A DNA stretch of 64,000 nucleotides from Burkholderia sp. FERM BP-3421 (GTDB lineage: Bacteria > Pseudomonadota > Gammaproteobacteria > Burkholderiales > Burkholderiaceae). Position numbers and translations under genes: made by a program. This document shows, one piece after another, positions 16,612-23,828 of this stretch. Position 1 is the stretch's first letter, and each line of letters opens with the position of its first letter. The stretch is from contig NZ_CP117780.1 of assembly GCF_028657905.1 (NCBI RefSeq), positions 62,001 to 126,000 on the forward strand, in the 5' to 3' direction. The notes beneath the pieces were generated by a model. The model ran no database searches and was not told where the DNA came from. It saw only the letters and a program-made list of their open reading frames with translations.

Positions 16612-17268
16612 CTAACGATCGCCTGTCAAATTCACCAACTTCCGCCGAGAAAATTCTGCAATCTTCGCCCGGAAACGCTGATACGAGGCCAGCCTGCTTA
16701 CTGGTCCTTGGGGATCTAATTCATTAGTTAGTCGAGAGCGCATTTCAGGAAAGCATTTTCTAAATTTACGTAAGCTTCGCCCCTGAACTTGACTCGCTTC
16801 GCACAAAGCATCTAGCAATGTGGTTTTGGCATCCAAAATGTCTTCCAATCGATTTAATTCTGGGATGCAATTTATATCCCCCTGATATCTACGATTTCCG
16901 GCAATCCTTTTTATTGCCTCATGATCAGTCAGTAACCATGTTTCCAGTTCGGTAACCGGAATAATCGGAATAATTTTCTCCGTAACATTAGCCTCGCCGG
17001 CAGCCGCAAGAATTTCTTGCTCCCGGCGAATGCTTCCAATGTTATCCGCATCGCGATGCATAAAAATCAAATCGGCATGAGGGTGATATTTTTGCAAGGC
17101 ACCAAGTTTGTCACCAACAGAACGCCCTATCGGAGGACGAAATAAGCTTAAATCAGGAGCCTCACCACTAACCTCAGAAAAACCTTCTTCGATCAAAATT
17201 TCCTGGATATGGTTTACCAAGTTAAGGTCGGAGGTTCCTTCTCCAGAGAGAACAAAGTGTATTTTCAT
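16612..17268 (-). CDS. Toprim-like (DUF4276/RloB-type) effector protein of an ATPase pair
   Basis: 218 residues. The N-terminus has the Toprim-like glutamate in LSGEGTSD (Glu10) and an acidic pair in HRDADN (Asp73, Asp75), the arrangement of nuclease/primase Toprim folds seen in OLD-associated, PARIS AriB-like and DUF4276 proteins. Its start overlaps the ATPase stop by four bases, so the pair is translated together. Proteins of this type paired with an SMC-like ATPase act in phage defence (AbiL, PARIS and related systems), where the ATPase senses infection and the Toprim partner is the effector. AT-rich composition supports acquisition. The exact subfamily cannot be assigned without profile searches. 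Confidence 0.65.
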   Translation of the reverse strand: MKIHFVLSGEGTSDLNLVNHIQEILIEEGFSEVSGEAPDLSLFRPPIGRSVGDKLGALQKYHPHADLIFMHRDADNIGSIRREQEILAAAGEANVTEKIIPIIPVTELETWLLTDHEAIKRIAGNRRYQGDINCIPELNRLEDILDAKTTLLDALCEASQVQGRSLRKFRKCFPEMRSRLTNELDPQGPVSRLASYQRFRAKIAEFSRRKLVNLTGDR

Positions 17269-18671
17269 TCCTTCGCCTCAACGTTTTCATCCTCAAAATT
17301 AAGATCCATTTGCGTATTTTCTGGAAGATTAAGATACGCAATTATTGACCCTTTATCTAAATAATTGCTTTCGCCATCTTTTTCTCGCCAACTTCCCGGG
17401 ATGCTTTTGCAGCGTATGGTCGAGGCCGGCATTCCATCAAGCCCCCTCACCTTAACGATATCGGCATAAATTAAATCATTTGCATCCTCTAATTTTACCA
17501 AAACTGGCGAATGTGTTGCAATAAGAATTTGCCGCATTGGATTATCGTCATTGACCTCATTATGTGGGTCAACCGATAGCTCCTTGAGCAAGCTTAGCAT
17601 TGCATGCATTTTTGCTGGATGGATTCCGTTTTCCGGTTCCTCAAAACAAAGAAGTCCATTGAAATCTGAATCTTCCGCCATAATACAAAGCGCCAGGAAT
17701 CGTAACGTCCCGTCTGATAGCGCTCTGGCCGGCAAAAATGCACCGGATCGCTCTTTAACTTCTACTGTTAGCAATTCACGCACTTGATCCACATCAAGTC
17801 GAATATCCGAGGTGGGAACTATCTGAGATAGTCGACTCGCAATTCGAGAGCAAACATTTTCGTCTTGACGGCTGAGTTTAAACAAAGTGGCGGCCAGCCT
17901 TCCACCATCCGCGCCAACACTACTTGGCTCGTGTAATTTATTAGAACGGCGCATGGCACTCGGTTCTAGCGAAAGAAATCTCCAGGATTGCATTTCGCGC
18001 CGCGCAGCAAGAACAGTTGGCCAAACTGAGCTATTTGTATTTGCGACCACAGTTTTTGGAATGCGATTCGCCGGTATTTTTTGAGTTCTCCCGCCACCGT
18101 CACCATTTGAATGTAGATGCACCTCAACAATACCATCCTCGCTGGTCCGAGTTGAAATGTATCCCTCCCCTTTTCGTTTGTTTACCACAACTCTGTTGCG
18201 AAATAGCGCAGCATTGAGCGGGAAGTGAAGTTTATTAGCAGCCTCACCTTTATTTATGTAAATCAATTCCTCTCGCACTAAATACAAACCAAATGCACGA
18301 GAAAGTTCATCCTGCGGATTGCGAGCCAACTCTAATTCATAACGCAGGAATGTAGACGTCGCTTGCGCTTTACGACCAAAGTCATCCGTGATATCAAGTG
18401 GCACTAGCATTTCAACTGCCAGAAACAATTTCTCGGCACGAAAATTGCCACTAGTCCAAAAAATATCCAAAGGATCGGAGGACTCTGAATCTCGGACTGC
18501 CAGGGCAGCCTCAATGAGCGAAACGTCGCTTAGCAACGAAAGAAATTTTATCGCATCGAATATGTTTGATTTTCCAACACCATTTAACCCGGCGATACAG
18601 TTAAACGGGCCGAAAGATATCGAGAAATTGAGCAAATTCTTGAAACCGTGGGCTTCGAGTTTAGTCAACAT
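17265..18671 (-). CDS. AAA15/OLD-like SMC-type ATPase of a two-gene defence pair
   Basis: 468 residues from ATG 18671 (an in-frame ATG at 18719 adds an unlikely N-terminus). Walker A is GLNGVGKSN at residues 28-36, the Walker B/signature region is LLCFEEPENGIHPAKM, and the switch histidine lies in IATHSPVLV. This is the architecture of RecF/SMC-like AAA_15/AAA_21 ATPases used in many antiphage systems. It is followed with a 4-base overlap by a Toprim-like protein. Composition is clearly AT-richer than the flanks, and an IS3 element lies upstream. No third gene such as a reverse transcriptase or methylase is present, so a two-gene AbiL/PARIS-like or related system is most likely. Confidence 0.75.
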   Translation of the reverse strand: MLTKLEAHGFKNLLNFSISFGPFNCIAGLNGVGKSNIFDAIKFLSLLSDVSLIEAALAVRDSESSDPLDIFWTSGNFRAEKLFLAVEMLVPLDITDDFGRKAQATSTFLRYELELARNPQDELSRAFGLYLVREELIYINKGEAANKLHFPLNAALFRNRVVVNKRKGEGYISTRTSEDGIVEVHLHSNGDGGGRTQKIPANRIPKTVVANTNSSVWPTVLAARREMQSWRFLSLEPSAMRRSNKLHEPSSVGADGGRLAATLFKLSRQDENVCSRIASRLSQIVPTSDIRLDVDQVRELLTVEVKERSGAFLPARALSDGTLRFLALCIMAEDSDFNGLLCFEEPENGIHPAKMHAMLSLLKELSVDPHNEVNDDNPMRQILIATHSPVLVKLEDANDLIYADIVKVRGLDGMPASTIRCKSIPGSWREKDGESNYLDKGSIIAYLNLPENTQMDLNFEDENVEAKE

Positions 18672-18755
18672 AGCTTTAGGCTTATTCTGCGAGGTTGCAA
18701 GATTACATGGCCAAAACAACGGCTCACTTTCTTAGAAGTATGCCACCGAAACAAT

Positions 18756-18855
18756 GATCCGCTTGGGTTTCCCGGACCAGATCTAGAGCGAGTTTTCCGG
18801 CGTTTGATCCGCTTGGGTTTCCCGGACCAGATCTAGAGCGAGTTTTCCGGCGTTT
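18756..18855. repeat. 50-bp tandem direct repeat at one IS3 end
   Basis: The sequence from GATCCGCTTGGG to CCGGCGTTT occurs twice without a gap (18756-18805 and 18806-18855). It contains the left inverted-repeat end of the IS3 element, so a fragment of a second IS end abuts the complete copy. Confidence 0.9.
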
Positions 18856-19702
18856 CGGGTCTGGTTGAACCCGGCAAAGGCATCAGCTGACGGGCGAATT
18901 CAGCTGGTGCCAACTCTTTGAGAGCAGAGTGAGGACGGCTCTCGTTGTAATCCCGGCGCCAGGCCTCGACGATCGCTTTGGCTTCGCCCAACGTCTCGAA
19001 CCAATGTAGGTTCAAGCACTCATCGCGGAATGATCCGTTAAACGTCTCGATGTGGCAATTGTCCGTCGGCTTGCCCGGTCGGCTGAAGTCGATTTTTGCT
19101 TGGTAGTGGTACGCCCACATATCGAGCAGGCGCCCGGAAAACTCGCTGCCGTTGTCGACAAACAGATGCCGCGGAGCGCCGCGCCGAGCGGCGATTCGGT
19201 TCAATGCGGATACCACGTGTTCGCCTTTCAAGCGTTGCCCCACTTCGATCGCCAACGCCTCCTTCGTGAACACATCCACGATCGTCAAAGTGCGAAATTT
19301 CGAGCCATCAGCAAGCTGGTCAGCCACAAAATCCATACTCCAAGCGTCGTTTGGCCTGACCGGAACGATCTTCGCCACGCGCGTCACCACCATCTTTCGT
19401 CGCTTCGGCAATTTCGAGCGCAACTGCAACTGCTCTTCGCAATACAACCGGTACGCCTGATTCCGACCCAACTGCCAGCCTTCCCGGCGCAGCAGTACAT
19501 GGACGCGTCGATACCCGTAGCGCACACGCGTATAGGCGATCTCGCGCATACGTGAGCGCAGTTCTGGGCGAGGGTCCTTGATGCTTTTGTAGTACTGAAC
19601 GCTGCGCGGTTGCTTCACGAGCCGACAGGCCCGCCTCATCGTCAATCCGTAGTGGCTCACCACGTAATCCACCACGTCTCGTCTCAGCGCGGGCCGGGCC
19701 AC
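18833..19702 (-). CDS. IS3 orfB, DDE integrase-type transposase
   Basis: 289 residues as an independent frame. N-terminal HTH_21-type helix (RRACRLVKQPRSVQYY), then the integrase core: NDAWSMDFVADQL (first Asp), FVDNGSEFSG (second Asp) and NCHIETFNGSFRDECLN (Glu). All DDE residues are present, so it should be active. It would normally be made as an orfA-orfB fusion by -1 frameshifting at the A AAA AAG string near 19703-19709. The stop lies inside the left inverted repeat. Confidence 0.85.
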   Translation of the reverse strand: MARPALRRDVVDYVVSHYGLTMRRACRLVKQPRSVQYYKSIKDPRPELRSRMREIAYTRVRYGYRRVHVLLRREGWQLGRNQAYRLYCEEQLQLRSKLPKRRKMVVTRVAKIVPVRPNDAWSMDFVADQLADGSKFRTLTIVDVFTKEALAIEVGQRLKGEHVVSALNRIAARRGAPRHLFVDNGSEFSGRLLDMWAYHYQAKIDFSRPGKPTDNCHIETFNGSFRDECLNLHWFETLGEAKAIVEAWRRDYNESRPHSALKELAPAEFARQLMPLPGSTRPETPENSL

Positions 19703-19962
19703 TTTTTTGCAGCTACGTCTTGCAAGATGGCCTTGTCCAAGCTCAATTCGGCGACCAGCTTCTTCAGCCGCGCATTCTCGTCCTGCAACTGCTTGAGTTC
19801 GCGTACCTGATCAGACTGCATCCCGGCGTATTGCTTCTTCCACCGATAGAACGTCTGTTCCGAAATACCGACCTGCCGGATCACATCGGCCACCGGCATC
19901 CCCAGTTCGGCTTGCTTCAGCACTGCCACAATCTGTTCGATCGAAAAGCGTTTCCGTTTCAT
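19684..19962 (-). CDS. IS3 orfA, helix-turn-helix protein
   Basis: 92 residues beginning MKRKRFSIEQIVAVLKQAE, the typical HTH of IS3-family orfA, then VRELKQLQDENARLKKLVAEL, a leucine-zipper-like coiled coil. It overlaps orfB, and the AAAAAAG string near its end (DVAAKKW) is a standard -1 slippage site. It binds the element ends and supplies the N-terminus of the fusion transposase. Confidence 0.85.
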   Translation of the reverse strand: MKRKRFSIEQIVAVLKQAELGMPVADVIRQVGISEQTFYRWKKQYAGMQSDQVRELKQLQDENARLKKLVAELSLDKAILQDVAAKKWPGPR

Positions 19963-20049
19963 GACAAACGACCTCCTGGTTCAGGGTCAAGTTTGCCGCA
20001 AAACTCGCACTCGGATTGGTCCAGAATTCCTAAAGCGGATCACGCGGCG

Positions 20050-20340
20050 TCGATTAAGCAAACGGGACCACGGGCGCCGGCAGCGCCGCGGGGTCGAGCT
20101 TGCCGATCAGCTTGAGCCGCATAGCCTACAGCGCGACAATCGCGGCCGGCATCATGTGCTCGGGCAGTTCGGCGGGCAGCGTTTTCCGCAAGGCCGCGAT
20201 GTCGACACCCGCGTCGCCGTGCAGCACCACCTACGCAACCAGATGCGCGGCCACGCCCTCCGCCTGCGACACGCTCGCCGGTCGCTCACGACAAACGGCG
20301 CACTGCTGACCGTCAAGGGCGGCATCATCAATATGAATCG
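20050..20340 (-). pseudogene. Fossil of a non-ribosomal peptide synthetase adenylation-domain C-terminus
   Basis: Minus-strand translation from about 20255 reads VAAHLVA-stop-VVLHGDAGVDIAALRKTL, PAELPEHMMPAAIVAL-stop-AMRL and GKLDPAALPAP. This is the A-domain end: L..YVV, the L..LPE.M.P.A block, and the A10 motif NGK.DR.ALP (here IGKLDPAALP). Two in-frame stops (near 20231 and 20126) show decay. Nothing upstream or downstream continues an NRPS, and the IS3 end lies directly beside it. Confidence 0.7.
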
Positions 20341-20637
20341 AGGCGGTGATGGACGGGCTGCAGGACGTTTCATTCAAGCACGGCGACACGTGCATCGACG
20401 GCACGACGCTCGACTGCGCATTGAACGGCACGGCGCATCCAGCTGACCATGTACGCGGTAGCCTGCACTGTGCCGCGACGATGCACGCGCCGACAGGCGC
20501 TCGATCTGCTCAACGGACACGATGCAATCCCGCCCGACTGAACCAACGCCTGGCCGCGACGCATCGGGATCGGCTCCAGCACGCCCCCTGCTCGCCCGCC
20601 CAACGTCCACCAGCCGTGTGGTCTAACTAACGCGACC

Positions 20638-20885
20638 ATGAAATCGAATCTTCTCCGCCGCTTCTCATGCGCGCTGTTGAGATGCGATCTCGACGCCGCG
20701 ATTCCGCGCGCCGAGAATTTTTTCGATGGCTTCGACGCGATGGAAGCGCAGGCCTTCGCCCAGGGCGTCGTCGTTCGTGGCAACCCGCCGGCGCAGTTGT
20801 CGTGGTACTTTCAGACGCCGCTCACGTACCGAAAAATGCCCCCTGCTCGCCGAAATGGGCGTCGCAGCTGTCTACCAACCGTAAT
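20638..20885 (+). pseudogene. C-terminal fragment of a polymorphic-toxin-type protein
   Basis: About 65 codons in one frame (DLDAAIPRAENFFDGFDAMEAQAF, PPAQLSWYFQTPLTYRK) continue after a one-base shift in a run of A as PLLAEMGVAAVYQP and stop six bases before the following gene. This looks like the end of a toxin of the restriction-endonuclease-fold type that is paired with Imm52 proteins. That pairing is from memory. No upstream toxin body remains, so only the tail of a displaced effector survives. Confidence 0.4.
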
Positions 20886-20890
20886 AGACG

Positions 20891-21382
20891 ATGGAAATCA
20901 GCGCACTGTTCCGCGACAGCGATTTGACCTCCCGCGACTTCCCGGCGATCGTCGCTCGCCAGTCCAAGATCGTGGCGTCCCTGGCGGTCTTGGCTCCAGC
21001 GATGGTGCACGAGCACTGGTTTTTGAAGGGCAACACGCTCAATGAGGCGACGCTCTACCCCGCCTTCGACGCCGACGGATCGCCGTCGACGCCCGCGATC
21101 GCCGTGCTGAGCGAAGCGTTCCGCGAGAGCAAGCAAGGGGTGTCGTTCGCCGCGATCTGGAACAACAGCACCGCGCCCAATGGCAGGGGATCGATGACGT
21201 GTCGCATCTCCGATGCCAAGGTGCTGCCGGACCGGCTCTCGGTTCGGCTCGGGGCACCGAGCTGCTATGCGACGGTTGATGCGGCCGCTGGCGTGGTGCG
21301 CGCCGTGATCGACACGTTTGCGCCGCGCGTCGTCCAGCAAATTCCGCGAGAGCAAAATGCCGGATTCGACATTCGCGCATGA
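20891..21382 (+). CDS. Imm52-like immunity protein
   Basis: 163 residues, apparently intact. The segment MVHEHWFLKGNTLNEATLYPAFDADGSPS and the later FAAIWNNST and SVRLGAPSCYATVDAA resemble the Imm52 family of immunity proteins encoded beside polymorphic or T6SS-delivered toxins in Burkholderia. It follows the toxin-tail fragment immediately, matching a toxin-immunity order. With the toxin gone it would be an orphan immunity gene, protecting against effectors of sister cells. No signal peptide is visible, so it acts in the cytoplasm. The family call rests on recalled motifs. Confidence 0.6.
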   Translation: MEISALFRDSDLTSRDFPAIVARQSKIVASLAVLAPAMVHEHWFLKGNTLNEATLYPAFDADGSPSTPAIAVLSEAFRESKQGVSFAAIWNNSTAPNGRGSMTCRISDAKVLPDRLSVRLGAPSCYATVDAAAGVVRAVIDTFAPRVVQQIPREQNAGFDIRA

Positions 21383-21451
21383 CCGAACGAATCCACGCAT
21401 ACGCCCTGAACGGGCGTCACATGCCCCGGTCGTATCCTTTGTCTCGATGGC

Positions 21452-22573
21452 TTACTGATACGTCATGGTGAAGGTCAGCACCGCATTCGCACTGCCGGCC
21501 GTCACGCTGGCGGCCGTCTGGTAGTACGCGGCCGTGAGCGGGATCGTGTAGGAACCGCCCGTCGTCTTGCTGTAGCTCGTCAGTGTGTATTGCGTGTTGT
21601 ATTTCAACGGATTGCCGCTGCCGTCCTTCAGTTGCAAACCGATGCCGGTGGCCGTCGAACCGCTCGACAGCGCCAGCACGCCATTCGTGGCGTCGAGCAC
21701 GGCATTGACCGGAATGAACTGATACTGGATCGAGTTCAGCCCCGTCGGACAGGCATTGACCGCCACGTTGAATGCCTTGGCCGGCGTGCTGGTCGAGCCG
21801 ATGCCCTTGAAGGCCGACTGCATGTACGAACCCATGGTGACCGTCACGTTCGGCGTGGTGCACGCCGCCACGGTGACGGCAGTCTGGGTCAGCGAATACG
21901 ACACGTGGCCCGAGGTGCCGACCGTATACGGACCGCCGATATTGGATGCCGTGATGGGCGCGCCCTCGAACAGCACGCCGCCCGTTACCGTACCCGCCGT
22001 GATCGGGCCGGTCTTGACCAGGGCCGCCTGAGCCTGGCCGCCATTGATGACCGAGCCGCCCGAACCATTCTGGTTGCAAGCCTGGCCCGCCCACGGGCTG
22101 GGAAACGCCGAAAACGGCGTGCCGGCATCCTGCCATGACTGCCACCCACACCCGTTCGCGTAGGTCCGCACGCCGATCGCAATACCGACGCCGGGCACAT
22201 TGGTGTTCCAGACCGTATAGGTCACGCTGTTCGGCCCGGCCACGGTGCCGGCCTTGGTCAACGACAGCGGCTCGAAGACCATGCCGGAGGCAGCCGATCC
22301 CGACGTCGTGCAGTTATAGAAGTTGGTGGTGGCCGCGGTACTGATCCAGGAGGTCAGCACCGTCCCGACCGCGGCGTCGCGCGGAACCGTCACCGAAGTC
22401 GGCATCGAGAGCGTCACCGTCTGCGCCGTGCCCGTGCAGCTGACGCTCTGGGCGAAGGTCGCACGCGAACCGAAGCCCAGCATCAACACCGCCAGCGCGA
22501 GCAGCCAGAACGCCAGGCCACGCGCCGATTTCGCCTGCCTGCGTATCGCGGCCGGCTTCTCATTCCATTTCAT
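21452..22573 (-). CDS. Fimbrial tip/adhesin-type subunit 1
   Basis: 373 residues from ATG 22573 (GGGAAAG ribosome site). A signal peptide (GLAFWLLALAVLMLGF) is followed by VSCTGTAQTVTLSMPTSVTVPRDAAVGTVL, an N-terminal receptor-binding-like domain rich in Thr, Trp and Cys. From about residue 225 the protein is a type-1 pilin domain: AACTTPNVTV, QYQFIPVNAV, and the donor-strand-exchange end AVLTFTMTYQ. A two-domain organisation of this kind is that of tip adhesins (FimH-like) in chaperone-usher systems. It is the last gene of the fimbrial operon, and its 3' half is almost identical to the neighbouring paralogue. Confidence 0.75.
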   Translation of the reverse strand: MKWNEKPAAIRRQAKSARGLAFWLLALAVLMLGFGSRATFAQSVSCTGTAQTVTLSMPTSVTVPRDAAVGTVLTSWISTAATTNFYNCTTSGSAASGMVFEPLSLTKAGTVAGPNSVTYTVWNTNVPGVGIAIGVRTYANGCGWQSWQDAGTPFSAFPSPWAGQACNQNGSGGSVINGGQAQAALVKTGPITAGTVTGGVLFEGAPITASNIGGPYTVGTSGHVSYSLTQTAVTVAACTTPNVTVTMGSYMQSAFKGIGSTSTPAKAFNVAVNACPTGLNSIQYQFIPVNAVLDATNGVLALSSGSTATGIGLQLKDGSGNPLKYNTQYTLTSYSKTTGGSYTIPLTAAYYQTAASVTAGSANAVLTFTMTYQ

Positions 22574-22712
22574 AATCTTTCCCAGGCTTTTCGGAGGGCG
22601 CGAACGATGTCGAATCCGACGCCCCCGCATGACCGAATGCATCGATGCGCAGACCACGACCGGGCGTCATGCGCCCGGCAGCATCCCTCGCCTCGACGGT
22701 CGCCACCATGAC

Positions 22713-23828
22713 TTACTGATACGTCATGGTGAAGGTCAACACCGCGTTCGCACTGCCGGGCGTCACGCTGGCAGCCGTCTGGTAGTACGCGGCCGTGAGC
22801 GGGATCGTGTAGGAACCGCCCGTCGTCTTGCTGTAGCTCGTCAGTGTGTATTGCGTGTTGTATTTCAGCGGATTGCCGCTGCCGTCCTTCAGTTGCAAAC
22901 CGATGCCGGTGGCCGTCGAACCGCTCGACAGCGCCAGCACCCCATTCGTGGCGTCGAGCACGGCATTGACCGGAATGAACTGATACTGGATCGAGTTCAG
23001 CCCCGTCGGACAGGCATTGACCGCCACGTTGAATGCCTTGGCCGGCGTGCTGGTCGAGCCGATGCCCTTGAAGGCCGACTGCATGTACGAACCCATGGTG
23101 ACCGTCACGTTCGGCGTGGTGCACGCCGCCACGTTGACGATGGTCTGGGTCAGCGAGTACGACACGGGGTTCGAGGTGGAGATCGTATAGGTGCTGGTCT
23201 GCGCCGTCGCGGACGCCCCCTGGAACAGCACACCGCCCGTCACCGTTCCGGCCGTGATGGGGCCGGTCTTGACCAGCGCCACCTGGGCCTGGCCACCGTT
23301 GGTGACCGAACCGTTTTGGTTGCAGGAGGAACCCACCCACGGGCTGGGGAACGTCCCCGACGGCGCCCTGCCAAGATCGAACCATGGTTGCCACCCACAC
23401 CCGTTCGCATAGGTCCGCACGCCGATCGCGATGCCGACGCCAGGCACGTTGGTGTTCCAGACCGTATAGGCGACACTATTCGGCCCGGTCACGGTCATGC
23501 TGGCCTTGGTCAGCGACATCGGATCGAAAAGCATCCCCGAAGGTGACGAATTCGACGCCGTGCAGCTATAGAAATTGGTGGTGGCCGCGGTACTGATCCA
23601 GGAGGTCAACACCGTGCCGACCGCGGCGTCGCGCGGAACCGTCACCGAGGAAGGCATCGAGAGCGTCACCGTCTGCGCCGTGCCGGTGCAGCTGACGGTC
23701 GCGGATGCCGTGCGCGCGCCCAAGCCGAGCATCAACACCATCAGAGTGAGCAGCCAGAATGCCACGCGGCCCAGTCGTTGCGCGCTCGTCCCCATGTCCG
23801 ACGCACCGGCTCCGCTTATTGGGTGCAT
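22713..23828 (-). CDS. Fimbrial tip/adhesin-type subunit 2
   Basis: 371 residues if started at ATG 23828, which has an ideal GGAGG site inside the end of the usher gene and gives an N-region of the same length as in the paralogue. ATG 23795 is an alternative. Signal peptide VAFWLLTLMVLMLGL, then VSCTGTAQTVTLSMPSSVTVPRD as in subunit 1. The central variable region differs (FDLGRAPSGTFPSPW versus QDAGTPFSAFPSPW), while the last ~140 residues are identical except one (VTPGSA for VTAGSA). It is an alternative or additional tip component secreted through the usher. Confidence 0.75.
   Translation of the reverse strand: MHPISGAGASDMGTSAQRLGRVAFWLLTLMVLMLGLGARTASATVSCTGTAQTVTLSMPSSVTVPRDAAVGTVLTSWISTAATTNFYSCTASNSSPSGMLFDPMSLTKASMTVTGPNSVAYTVWNTNVPGVGIAIGVRTYANGCGWQPWFDLGRAPSGTFPSPWVGSSCNQNGSVTNGGQAQVALVKTGPITAGTVTGGVLFQGASATAQTSTYTISTSNPVSYSLTQTIVNVAACTTPNVTVTMGSYMQSAFKGIGSTSTPAKAFNVAVNACPTGLNSIQYQFIPVNAVLDATNGVLALSSGSTATGIGLQLKDGSGNPLKYNTQYTLTSYSKTTGGSYTIPLTAAYYQTAASVTPGSANAVLTFTMTYQ

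Larger units (their letters stand above)
18805..20042 (-). mobile_element. IS3-family insertion sequence (orfA/orfB), apparently complete
   Basis: Ends carry an imperfect inverted repeat: TGATCCGCTTGGGTTTCCCG at the left and, reversed, TGATCCGCTTTAGGAATTCT at the right (both continue GGACCA-like). Between them lie orfA and orfB on the minus strand with a slippery A-rich site at the overlap. No matching target duplication is visible (left flank GTTT or ACAA, right flank CGCG). Together with the duplicated left end this indicates rearrangement after insertion. Confidence 0.85.
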
